Origin: Planctomycetota bacterium
GTDB lineage: Bacteria > Planctomycetota > Phycisphaerae > Phycisphaerales > UBA5793
NCBI GenBank assembly: GCA_013112555.1
Contig: JABFGK010000001.1
Location: 2,206,581 to 2,270,580 of the forward strand
DNA length: 64,000 nucleotides
Direction: 5' to 3'
Shown here: positions 9,134-17,586 of the stretch, one piece after another
Layout of the letters: each line of letters opens with the position of its first letter
How positions within the stretch are numbered: position 1 is the stretch's first letter
Notes under the pieces: generated by a model
What the model was told of the DNA's origin: nothing
What the model saw: the letters and a program-made list of their open reading frames with translations, nothing else
Databases searched by the model: none
Program-made: the position numbers and the translations under genes

Positions 9134-9904
9134 TCACAGTTCGCGCACCCAGATATTGCGATACCTGACGCCGTTGCCGTGGTCCTGCAGATACAGCGGA
9201 CCGGGCCCCATATCCTCTTTCATCAGTGATGCCGTGGTCGAGCCTTTGAACTCGGCGTGATCATGGATCAGCACCCCGTTATGAAAGACGGTCATCGTCC
9301 CCGGCAGGACAGACATGGGAGGCTCGCCCGAAGTCTCTACCAGTGTCGGTGCATGGAAGATGATGTCATATGTCTGCCAGTGGCCGGGCGGGCGGCTCGC
9401 ATTCACGAGAGGCGGGTGGTGGCCGTAGATGGCCCCACACTGACCGTCGGGATAGGTCTCGTTCTCGTAGGAATCGAGCACCTGGACCTCGTATCGGGCC
9501 TGCATGTACACGCCGCTGTTGCCGCGTCCCTGCCCCTGGCCCTGTGCAGGCGTCGGTGTGGCAAACTCGATGTGAATCTGAGCATCGCCGAACTGCTCGA
9601 CACTGATGAGGCTGCCGGAGCCGGGTTTGATGGTCATGCAGCGTGCCTGTTCGTCAACCACCCATTCGGCCGGCCGACCGTCCGGGTGCGACCAATGGGC
9701 AGCAAGTGATGCGGACGTCCCATCGAACAGGATGTCGGCATCGGCCGGCGGATGAGCCGCAGTGGTCCCGGGTGCGACGATTTGTGGCAGTGTCGGCGGT
9801 GCCGCCTCCTGGGCATCCTGAGCCAGGCTAGCCATGATGAGAAACGATGTGCATGCCAGTACGGTAACTGTGTACCGTTGAAGGTGCCGGTTTCCGTGTT
9901 TCAT
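9134..9904 (-). CDS. DUF1080 (3-keto-disaccharide hydrolase-like) exported protein
   Basis: A protein of 256 residues with a signal peptide (MKHGNRHLQRY... ending ASLAQ) and AAGGAG upstream of the ATG. The single LamG-like DUF1080 domain shows its usual landmarks: ILFDGTSASLAAHW near the start, GNSGVYMQARYEVQVLDSY in the middle, WQTYDIIFHAP, VFHNGVLIHDHAEF, and GPLYLQDHGNGVRYRNIWVREL at the end. The family is very abundant in planctomycetes and includes 3-keto-glycoside hydrolases acting on oxidised sugars; the exact substrate cannot be read here. It follows a Gfo/Idh/MocA oxidoreductase in the same direction, a common pairing for oxidised-sugar metabolism. Confidence 0.88.
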   Translation of the reverse strand: MKHGNRHLQRYTVTVLACTSFLIMASLAQDAQEAAPPTLPQIVAPGTTAAHPPADADILFDGTSASLAAHWSHPDGRPAEWVVDEQARCMTIKPGSGSLISVEQFGDAQIHIEFATPTPAQGQGQGRGNSGVYMQARYEVQVLDSYENETYPDGQCGAIYGHHPPLVNASRPPGHWQTYDIIFHAPTLVETSGEPPMSVLPGTMTVFHNGVLIHDHAEFKGSTTASLMKEDMGPGPLYLQDHGNGVRYRNIWVREL

Positions 9905-9968
9905 TCACAGTGCTCCTTGCGTCGTGTGGTCCACCAGAAAGATATGTGGGTCCCTCATCGAATCGCGG

Positions 9969-11057
9969 CTAGAAAATCTGTTTCAACAGTGGGGCAATCT
10001 CGATCACGCGCCCGCCATCGGCTGCCGACTGCCGGATGGCCTCCATCACGATGAACGTTTCGATCCCCTCTTCGAGTTCGGGGGAACATGGGTGATCGGC
10101 AAGAATCCCCCGAGCAAAGGAGTCGGCATAGTTGGCAAACTCACCATAGTGCATGCCGTGGACTTCGTTGTTGAAGTAGTATTCGCGCTTCGCGTAGAGC
10201 ATGTCCTGCAGGCACTCGGTGCCGTCCGGTTTTGTGCAGAGATATCGCATGTCATGATACTGTGCGAGCGATGATCCGGCTGAGCCGTAGAGCATCAACT
10301 CGATGGCATTGCGTGCGCGTGGCAGTTCGTGCAGCCCGTAGTTGCCCATGCACCGGCCGATGCGCCCGTCGGCCGCCGTGAAGTTCACGGTATAGAGATC
10401 AAAGCCGGCCACCCCGTAGCGGCGAGCCAGTGCCGTCCGGGTTCCAAGTGCATGGACGGAGGCGATCGGCCCGAGGTACCACCGAATGAGGTCCACGGGG
10501 TGACTCAGGCCGAGGAATACCCAATCGGTCGTGTTCACGGCCCAGGGGCTTTTGTCGTAGAACCAGTCCATCCGGTGGGTGTAGTGAGCGTCGACCAATT
10601 CCAACTCCCCCACTGCTCCTTGTTCGAAGTCCGCGCGCTGGCAGGCAAACGATTCGAAGAAGCGGGTGCTTTGCCCGACGAGCAGCCGCCGGCCGGTCGT
10701 CTTTGAGGCTTGCAGAACACGTTGTGCATCCTCGATCGTGTTGACAATCGGTTTCGTGCATATGACGTGCTTGCCGGCTTCAAATGCCTGGACGATCTGT
10801 CGGCCGTGGAGTTCGTCGGGTGTGAAGATGGAGACGACATCGACATCGTCGCGGTCGAGCATGGCAGCATAGTCATCGGTGAACCACACCTGCGGGCAGC
10901 GGGTGCGGGCCGAGGCGATCTTATCCGGATTGGTATCGCAGCCGGCCACGGCACGGATATGCGTCGTGCGGGTGGACGCTGCCACGAGCATGGTCGTGCC
11001 TTCGTGCAATCCGACGACCCCCAGGCCAAGCAGCGGCTGTGATGCTGTGTTGCTCAT
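9969..11057 (-). CDS. Gfo/Idh/MocA-family NAD(P)-dependent oxidoreductase
   Basis: A protein of 362 residues. The N-terminal Rossmann domain opens with GLGVVGLHEGTTML and an acidic residue after the second strand (AVAGCDTNPDK). The family's 'EKP' site appears as CTKPIVNT at about residues 93-100, with Thr in place of Glu. The C-terminal alpha/beta domain contains the region HPVDLIRWYLG. No signal peptide is seen, so it is cytosolic. Members oxidise or reduce sugars, inositols or related compounds; the substrate is unknown. It lies between the amidohydrolase (36-base gap) and the DUF1080 gene in one direction. Confidence 0.88.
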   Translation of the reverse strand: MSNTASQPLLGLGVVGLHEGTTMLVAASTRTTHIRAVAGCDTNPDKIASARTRCPQVWFTDDYAAMLDRDDVDVVSIFTPDELHGRQIVQAFEAGKHVICTKPIVNTIEDAQRVLQASKTTGRRLLVGQSTRFFESFACQRADFEQGAVGELELVDAHYTHRMDWFYDKSPWAVNTTDWVFLGLSHPVDLIRWYLGPIASVHALGTRTALARRYGVAGFDLYTVNFTAADGRIGRCMGNYGLHELPRARNAIELMLYGSAGSSLAQYHDMRYLCTKPDGTECLQDMLYAKREYYFNNEVHGMHYGEFANYADSFARGILADHPCSPELEEGIETFIVMEAIRQSAADGGRVIEIAPLLKQIF

Positions 11058-11093
11058 CCTGATCGTCCCGCTTCCATCTCGAGGTTTGTAGGC

Positions 11094-12369
11094 TCAGGCA
11101 TTTCGGAGCATCGCGGCCCGATGGATCAAGGTGCCGTTGAGGACGACGTGATCGATGATCTCGTCGGACCAATTGTAGAGCAGACGGCTGATCAGATGCG
11201 GGTCATCCGGGTCGAACGGGAAGGATCGGCCCGGCTGGAGCAGCAGAATATCGGCTGCAGCACCGGGTTCGAGTCTGCCTGCGTCCGACCAGCCCAGGGC
11301 GTCCGCGTTCCCGGTGGTGATCAGACGCCACGCATCGGCTGCGCTCGGGACCGACAAGGAGTCATCGCGGCCTGCCTGCCGTGCCATGAGGTTGCGCCAC
11401 TTGCACGTCTCGATCATGGCCCGTGCAACGCGTGGCATGGCGATATCCGGGCCCGCTGCTCGATCAGACCCGAGGGCCACTCGGATGCCGTGCCGGCGTG
11501 CCGTTGCCCAGTCAAACGCGCCGGACTCAAGGAATGTGTTGGCCGTCGGGCAGTGCACGAGGACGACGTCCCGCAGTTGCGCCAGGCGCCATTCATCGTC
11601 TGACAGGTGGATCGCGTGGGCCAGCAGCGTACCGGGTTGCAGCAGGCCGTGAGACTCGTACACACTGAGATAGTTCGAACTCTCGGGATACAACTGGGCG
11701 ACGCGATTGCATTCGCCGAGGCTCTCGGCAAAGTGCGTGTGAATGGCGGCACCGGACTCCACCGCCAGTCGACCGGCGGCTGTCAGCCGCTTCCGGAGAG
11801 CAGGCGACGGCAAAGCGGGGGTTGACCGACAGCGTCACGCGTTGGGCCATGGTGCCGGCTGCCAGGGCCGGGGCCCCCAGATCGGCCGATGACCAACCCG
11901 TGCACGCGAAGCAGAGTTCATCGGGGGCCTCCCGATCCATGAGGACGCGTCCGATGAGGCAGCGCACCGGGTATTCGTTCAGGGCATCGAGCGCTGCCGA
12001 GACGGCCTGGGCATGGCTTGTGAGAAAGGCTGCACACCCGGTCGTGCCGGCAGCGATCATGGACTTGAGCGCGAGTGATGTCTGGAGCCGTGCCTGTGAG
12101 CCGTCCGCCCACGTGCACTCGGCTGGGAAGACGACCTGATCGAGCCAGTCGAGCAGCGTCATCCCGTCGTACCCGACGACATCCCACTGCGGCCAGTGGT
12201 TGTGCGCATCAATGAAGCCGGGAGTCAGCAGCGTCTCAGGCCCGCCGGCATCAAGCGGTCCGGGCGCATTGCCATAGCCCATATCGCACATGGTCTGCCC
12301 GTCAATCCTCAGCCAGCCATAGCGAGGGGTTTCGTTCGGATCAGTGAGCAGATAGGCGCCGATCAACAT
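11094..12369 (-). pseudogene. Amidohydrolase (cytosine/guanine deaminase-like), frameshifted
   Basis: Two overlapping frames give one metal-dependent hydrolase of about 425 residues. The first (from 12369) has the N-terminal beta domain, GFIDAHNHWPQ with the HxH metal pair, and ends its homology at SVNPRFAVACS. The second resumes at RKRLTAAGRLA and contains HTHFAES (metal and substrate His), HAIHLSDDE and GSDRAAGPD (metal Asp), then the C-terminal strands. Removing one base near 11791-11800 joins the parts with the spacing usual in the family (CS plus seven residues before GRLA). All catalytic residues are present, so this is either a very recent pseudogene or a sequencing error. The substrate is not determined; deamination of a purine or pyrimidine-like compound is the family norm. 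Confidence 0.75.
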
Positions 12370-12586
12370 CGCTATACCACCTGTCTCCGAGCGGCACGCG
12401 CCGTCTCATGCTTCTGGACCCGGTCGACGGTATGCAGCACATGAAAAAGGATCACGGGCCGCCTGACCATGCACGGAATTCTCCTTCGATCCCGTACACA
12501 GTATGGCAGCCCGCGATCCTCGTCACTCTTGAACCCGGCACCGGACGTGCAGAGTTCAGAAACCAATCACGTTCAGGTCGGCCGGC

Positions 12587-13846
12587 TTAGCCACCCCTGA
12601 GCGCTCGAATCAACTGCTGCAGTTGCAGCTCGAGTTGCTCTTTCTGCAGTCCGTAGAATATCCCGGCCACTTCCTCGCCGAGTCGGTCGCACCACTTGAT
12701 GAGTTCCTTGTAGATCTGAATCTGCTTCGTGAGGGACCCTCTGGTGCCGTCGCTGTAGAGACCGAGTTGGCGAAACAGTGTCGGGATCTCCTTGTCAGCC
12801 CGTTCGACGGTCGCAAACCAGTTCTCCATGATCTTGCGACCTTCGTCGGAGACTTCGACCCATCCGTCGAGATGGAGCAACTTGGCAAATTCCTCATTCG
12901 TGTCGGCAGTCCCGCCGCTGAGGTCGAAGTACTCAGCCTGGTCGGCCGTGAGGACGAGGTTCTCGCCGGGACGACTCAGAACATGCTCGCCCGAGTCGTC
13001 GTTATACCACGTCACTTTGATATCGCCGTTATCGAGGATTTCACGGTCGGCTGACAGCCAGTACTTCTCAGCGATCATTGCCTGGGCAATGTACGGACTG
13101 TAGCCGGCATCCTCAAACATGGTGCGGGCATAATCAAGCCACAGTTCGAGTTCAAGCCCCTCAATTGCCTTCCCGGTTGCGGGGCTGAAGGCCGTGGCAG
13201 CGCCGACATGGCCGTCACTCTTGAAGTAGAGTTCTCGCGTGTTGAACGAGGTCATGGCTGCAGCAGAGATCGCGGACTTAATCCATGTGACAATGCGGAA
13301 CTCATCGCGAACCTCGGACAGGTAGTCGCGGATCACATAGATTTCCGACAGCAGGCCTCCGGGGCTGTCGATCTCGAGGATAATGACATCCGGCTCGTAG
13401 GGGCGGGCCGCGTCGATGGCTTCCTCGAGTTTGTCGGCTCTCAAGTACTGGCCGACCATTTCGCGCAGCGGGATGACATAGACCTTCTTGTTGACGAGGT
13501 CGGAAGGGAGTGCCGTCTTGTCAACCTCGGCACCCGTGCCTGTGGACCCGGTTCCGGAACGGATCTCGGGGTCCTTGTCACCACCGCCGGGATCTGCGTC
13601 TTTGGCGCGTGTGATCGATTCGATGTCAGATCGAATGAGGGTGTAATCCTGCACGATGGACCCAATGGTGATCCGAATCTGGATCCAGTCATCATGCTCC
13701 TCGACGATCTCACATTCGTAGGTCTTGCCGCTTTTGAGTTTGACCACGTCGGCCGTCGCCGTCTGCACGCCTGCCGACAGGCTGATCAGGATGGCCAGTG
13801 CCAGCCCACCGAGTACGAGTACACCTCGTTTGGTTCCAAGTTTCAT
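12587..13846 (-). CDS. Exported NfeD/ClpP-like serine protease homologue
   Basis: A protein of about 419 residues; the ATG at 13844-13846 gives a signal peptide (MKLGTKRGVLVLGGLALAIL). Residues about 34-82 form a small beta module (KLKSGKTYECEIVEE) shared with two other genes in the window. After a Gly/Asp linker comes an NfeD-type crotonase/ClpP-like domain (about 120-290): IILEIDSPGGLLSE with the Gly-Gly of the oxyanion region, and AISAAAMTS with the candidate nucleophile Ser at about residue 194, followed by SDGHVGAATAFSP. The C-terminus is helical and ends QQLIRALRGG. NfeD proteases are membrane-associated Ser-Lys enzymes; this protein has no TM segment beyond the signal. It is next to a paralogue and probably co-transcribed with it. 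Confidence 0.75.
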   Translation of the reverse strand: MKLGTKRGVLVLGGLALAILISLSAGVQTATADVVKLKSGKTYECEIVEEHDDWIQIRITIGSIVQDYTLIRSDIESITRAKDADPGGGDKDPEIRSGTGSTGTGAEVDKTALPSDLVNKKVYVIPLREMVGQYLRADKLEEAIDAARPYEPDVIILEIDSPGGLLSEIYVIRDYLSEVRDEFRIVTWIKSAISAAAMTSFNTRELYFKSDGHVGAATAFSPATGKAIEGLELELWLDYARTMFEDAGYSPYIAQAMIAEKYWLSADREILDNGDIKVTWYNDDSGEHVLSRPGENLVLTADQAEYFDLSGGTADTNEEFAKLLHLDGWVEVSDEGRKIMENWFATVERADKEIPTLFRQLGLYSDGTRGSLTKQIQIYKELIKWCDRLGEEVAGIFYGLQKEQLELQLQQLIRALRGG

Positions 13847-13976
13847 GGATAGGGTCCTCTGCGTGTGTCGTGTGTTTGCCCGGCCGTGCCGTTGCGCGGG
13901 TTCAGCCGGTATCGGTTCCAATTGTCAGCCAACGTCGTGTCTCACCCGGCGTGGGTGAAAGGGCCGGGGATATGGC

Positions 13977-15371
13977 TTAGCCGCCCCCGCCGCCTTTACC
14001 GCGCCCGCTGCCGCCGCCACCGCCACCACCACCGCCGCCTCGGTCCGGGTTGCGGAGGTCACGGAGCTGCTTCTTGATGGCTTCGATCTGGAGATCGATG
14101 TACTCGAGGGTCAAATCCATGCTGACCTTTTGCAGGGGCGGCCATTTGATGACGAGTTTGCGGAGTTCGCGCAGGAGATTGAGTTTCATACCGAGTTTCT
14201 TGTCGGCCGGCTCGTTGTAGCCGTCGACCATGGCCATTTCCTGGAAGATGCGAGGCACTTCGCGCTGGAGCGCTCGTCGCCAGCCGTCAATCCAGAGTTC
14301 GACCATGTTGCGGGCGTCGAAGTCGACTTCGTAGTACTCACGGTGGTTGAGTTCCTTGGCCAGTTCGCGCATGGAACGGCAGGTCCCGCGTGAGATGCCC
14401 CAACGCTCCGCATCGTCGGCATTGAGTTCGAGCGCGAGCGTGGGATTGTCATCGATGACGTTGTGCTCGGTATCGCGGTAGAAGATCGGGGTTTCGCCGT
14501 CGTACTCGAAACTGAGCACGAGTTCCGGGCGGATCATGGCCTCGCAGAGGTAGGCGTTGTAGCCGCCGTTTTCTGCCATGCCACGACAGATACCGACCCA
14601 GGCAGCGATCATCTTGGCCTGTACGTCTTTGTCTGACCACGATTGCTTGAGTTGCTCGTCGACGACCCAGCCGCCGCCCATCAGGCCGTCCGGGTGACAG
14701 TAAATGGTCTCGAACATGAGGGCATAGGCAATCGACATGCCGAGGGCTTCCTTGAGCCAGACGACCACTTCGATCTCATTGTCCTTTGCTTCCTGCTTCA
14801 GTTCCTTGAAGAAGTCGCGATACTGTTCGACTTCACCGCTGAGCATGCTCTGACATTCGAACTCGAAGACGACGGTTCGAGCGCCCTCTTCGATGGCATC
14901 GTCCCACAGATCCTGGACGAAGTCCTTGTACGCGTCATACCCGACGACGCCCTTGAAGGGGATGACAACCATGGCCTGGCCGCGCTTCAGGGATGCGTTG
15001 AGTTCCTCGGCTGTCTTTCGCTTGGACGAGTCGGTCTCAACCTTGTCGGTCTTGCCGCCTTCCTTCTTGTCGATCGGGATGATGTCATAGGAGATCCGCT
15101 CAATGTCCTGCTTGCTCCAGATCTGAGTCGTCTTGATTCCGGAGATCTCAAGCGAGACCTTGATGGACTCATCGGTCTCTTCGACGATGTCCCCGACGAA
15201 TCGGCGCCCGTCCTTGAGGATGATCTCATCATGGGCTTTGCGTGTCTGCCCGTCCTGCTCCTGAGCCATGGCGGTGTGAGCCGTCATGGGGGAAACAGGG
15301 ACGATCAGTGCTGCACAAGCCACAGCCGCCATACAGGCCGTCAACAGTGAGTGTGTTTTGAATCTGCTCAT
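13977..15371 (-). CDS. Exported NfeD/ClpP-like protein, probably catalytically dead, poly-Gly tail
   Basis: A protein of about 464 residues starting MSRFKTHSLL with a signal peptide. It shares the N-terminal beta module (ILKDGRRFVGDIVEE, residues about 50-95) and the overall layout with the gene downstream. Aligning WIKSAISAA of that paralogue with WLKEALGMS here puts Gly211 at the position of the candidate nucleophile. The SPGG motif is replaced by CQSML, so the oxyanion loop is also lost. The ClpP-like fold elsewhere appears intact (TIYCHPDGLMGGGWVVDE). The C-terminus ends in a glycine tract with few Ser, Arg and Lys. A structural or regulatory partner of the active paralogue is a reasonable inference. 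Confidence 0.72.
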   Translation of the reverse strand: MSRFKTHSLLTACMAAVACAALIVPVSPMTAHTAMAQEQDGQTRKAHDEIILKDGRRFVGDIVEETDESIKVSLEISGIKTTQIWSKQDIERISYDIIPIDKKEGGKTDKVETDSSKRKTAEELNASLKRGQAMVVIPFKGVVGYDAYKDFVQDLWDDAIEEGARTVVFEFECQSMLSGEVEQYRDFFKELKQEAKDNEIEVVVWLKEALGMSIAYALMFETIYCHPDGLMGGGWVVDEQLKQSWSDKDVQAKMIAAWVGICRGMAENGGYNAYLCEAMIRPELVLSFEYDGETPIFYRDTEHNVIDDNPTLALELNADDAERWGISRGTCRSMRELAKELNHREYYEVDFDARNMVELWIDGWRRALQREVPRIFQEMAMVDGYNEPADKKLGMKLNLLRELRKLVIKWPPLQKVSMDLTLEYIDLQIEAIKKQLRDLRNPDRGGGGGGGGGGSGRGKGGGGG

Positions 15372-15642
15372 TCGAAAAGCCTCATTCTGTGATTGGTTTC
15401 TGTGCCGAGCCGTCGGATGCCGATCAGGTGACATCTGATCGCATCCCGAGTGACATTTGTGTAATCAATCCAAGCATTGTACGCACTTGCCCGTATTCAT
15501 CGGATCGATGCGCACGGACAGGCTACCCCCATTAGATGCGCCCAAGGGCATGCCGGTTCCGTTGAACGAACAATAGATGGCCTCGAAATGCAGAATCCGG
15601 CAGAGTATGTCCCGAGGTAAGCAATACAATATAATCCAAGTG

Positions 15643-16911
15643 TTATTGATTGCTTTTATCGTCTGATAACCCGGTCAGGTGACGGGCAAGGCTGAGTGCT
15701 TGTTGCGCGTCTGTTACCTCTCCATCGAGTTGCGCATCGTACACGGCATCCAGGATTTGCTTGAAGTCGGGGCCGGGCATCATGCCCATTTCGATCAGCG
15801 CCTTGCCGTCAAGAAGAGGGGTTGGCGCCAAGCCGCCTGCGTGGGCCGCCAGCATCTTGATGTCCCTGCTGATTGCGCCGGCCTGCCTCGAGTTGACTGC
15901 CGTGAGGAGTTGCAACGTATGGCGAAAGTGCGATTGGGCGGCCAATCGTTTCCTGGCTGGGACAGCCAGATTCGGCCAGTGTGATTGCAGGACCGGGAGA
16001 TCACGGAGGATGGCACCGAGAAGGCGTTGGTGGTGGTTGCTGAGTTTCATGGCTGCCCGCCAGCGGCGATCGAGTTGGGGATCGTCGGCAACCCCTCGAT
16101 CCAGGGCCCAGGCAGCGAGCGCGACGCCGAAGGCGACCCGATGCTCGCCGAGGCTTGCCAGCGTCGTCGGCGTCCGAGCATTGGTCGGCTCGGTCAGGAC
16201 CGGCGCATCGAGTGCGAGTTGCTGCATCCAGCACACGGCATCGGCGCGTGTCATGTCGGTGAGCATCTGTTCGAGTTCGAGCCCGATGCGTTCACGGCTG
16301 ACGCCGGAGAGGGCAGCGGCTGTTCGCCGGATTTCCTGGGCAGTTTCAGGATCGATGTCATAGCCGAAACGAGCGGCAAAGCGGACGGCGCGCAGGGCCC
16401 GGAGGTGGTCTTCTTCGAGTCGTTTGCGTGGCTCGCCGATGGCACGGATGATGCCGGCGTTCAAGTCGTCGATCCCACCGACGTAGTCGATCACCTTGTT
16501 GGTCACCGGATCCTTGAACAGGCCGTTGATGGTGAAGTCACGTCGTTGGGCATCATGTTGGGCGTCTGAGAATGTGACCCCGTCTGGTCGGCGATGATCT
16601 GAGTATCCCCATTCCGTTCGGAAGGTTGCCACTTCAATCCGGTGTCGTGCCAGATTGACCAGCACGACCCCGAAGGACTCGCCGACGGCCCGGCTCCTGG
16701 GAAAGAGTTGTCGGACCTGCTCGGGTCTGGCATCGGTGGCGACATCATAATCGGAGGGTTCGAGGCCGAGTACTTCGTCCCGCACACAGCCGCCGGCCCA
16801 ATAGGCAACATGACCTGCCTGCTGCAAGTCCGTAACGACTTTCGTCGCAGCACGTCGGAGCGACATGGAGCGGCCCGAGGTGCGGTTCGGCTTTCGGGGC
16901 TGATGACTCAT
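15643..16911 (-). CDS. CCA tRNA nucleotidyltransferase / poly(A) polymerase family protein
   Basis: A protein of about 422 residues from the ATG at 16911; a TTG seven codons upstream is a weaker alternative. The class II nucleotidyltransferase head is clear: AGGCVRDEVLGLEPSDYDVATDA (GG, VRD, and the DxA/TD catalytic segment, split here only by ordinary residues), then RRDFTINGLF, DYVGGIDDLNAG and the RNA-binding motif EDHLRALRAVRFAARFGY. The C-terminal half is helical and less conserved. The enzyme adds CCA to tRNA 3' ends or A residues to RNA; the two activities cannot be told apart here. It lies 48 bases beyond the lipoprotein gene in the same direction. Confidence 0.88.
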   Translation of the reverse strand: MSHQPRKPNRTSGRSMSLRRAATKVVTDLQQAGHVAYWAGGCVRDEVLGLEPSDYDVATDARPEQVRQLFPRSRAVGESFGVVLVNLARHRIEVATFRTEWGYSDHRRPDGVTFSDAQHDAQRRDFTINGLFKDPVTNKVIDYVGGIDDLNAGIIRAIGEPRKRLEEDHLRALRAVRFAARFGYDIDPETAQEIRRTAAALSGVSRERIGLELEQMLTDMTRADAVCWMQQLALDAPVLTEPTNARTPTTLASLGEHRVAFGVALAAWALDRGVADDPQLDRRWRAAMKLSNHHQRLLGAILRDLPVLQSHWPNLAVPARKRLAAQSHFRHTLQLLTAVNSRQAGAISRDIKMLAAHAGGLAPTPLLDGKALIEMGMMPGPDFKQILDAVYDAQLDGEVTDAQQALSLARHLTGLSDDKSNQ

Positions 16912-16958
16912 GTGCTGTTCCGACTGTGACAAGAAGACCGTGGCAGAGCGCGTTTGTG

Positions 16959-17537
16959 TTAGGGGTAGGGCTGCAAGAGAACGGTCGAGACGCCTGAGGA
17001 CACCGGCTCGGCCCCGTCGTTGGCCGTGAAGGTCGCAACGAGATCGGCCGATTTCATCCCGAGGTCGTCACCGTCCTGCCCGTTGGCCTGCAACAGCGAC
17101 AGTTCGAAGTAGTACCCGTCGCCGGCTGAAGTTCGTGAGACATACCGGCTCAACGCATCGCCCTCGAAGACCCACTCGCAGATTGGCTGGCTGTCGGTTC
17201 GACCGACGGTTCCGGAGGGGTAGAGGCTGAAGCACAGGGTGCCATGGGCCCGAATGGGAAGTTTATAGCTCCGGGTCCAGAAATACACCATGGTCGAGAT
17301 TCGATCACCGACGCGGTTGTTGTTCGTGTCTTTCAGGTACGCGTGGGGCCAGACCTGGACGACTTCAACGGTCAGGCCGGCCGGTTGTGAATCGGGGATT
17401 GCCGCCGGCTGCGGGCGCAGGGGCTCCTGCCCCTGTTCCAGTTCAGTGACGCAGCCTGTCAGGATCAGCAGCGCCACCCCGGCCGCAACTACTGTCGCCG
17501 GAATCGCCCACCTGCGCATTTGATGCGTTGTTCCCAT
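16959..17537 (-). CDS. Lipoprotein downstream of the secretin (candidate pilotin)
   Basis: A protein of about 192 residues. The ATG at 17535-17537 has a strong AGGAGGT site just upstream, which fixes the start although the frame is open further. The signal ends in the lipobox ILTGC with Cys29. After a Pro/Gln-rich linker comes a beta-rich domain (VEVVQVWPHAYLKDTNNN, VYFWTRSYKLPIRAHGTLCFSL, GYYFELSLLQ). It starts 50 bases after the stop of the giant secretin in the same direction, so the two are probably co-transcribed. A small lipoprotein next to gspD suggests a pilotin, but known pilotins are not recognisably similar, so this is position-based inference. Confidence 0.7.
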   Translation of the reverse strand: MGTTHQMRRWAIPATVVAAGVALLILTGCVTELEQGQEPLRPQPAAIPDSQPAGLTVEVVQVWPHAYLKDTNNNRVGDRISTMVYFWTRSYKLPIRAHGTLCFSLYPSGTVGRTDSQPICEWVFEGDALSRYVSRTSAGDGYYFELSLLQANGQDGDDLGMKSADLVATFTANDGAEPVSSGVSTVLLQPYP

Positions 17538-17586
17538 CCGGCACACCTCCTGTTTCGCCGGCCACCCCGGTACGTTCCGGGCAGGC

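Noticed and set aside
12370..12586. Short open frames between the amidohydrolase and NfeD-like genes
   Set aside because: No ribosome sites, no motif, and overlapping open frames on both strands as expected by chance in GC-rich DNA.
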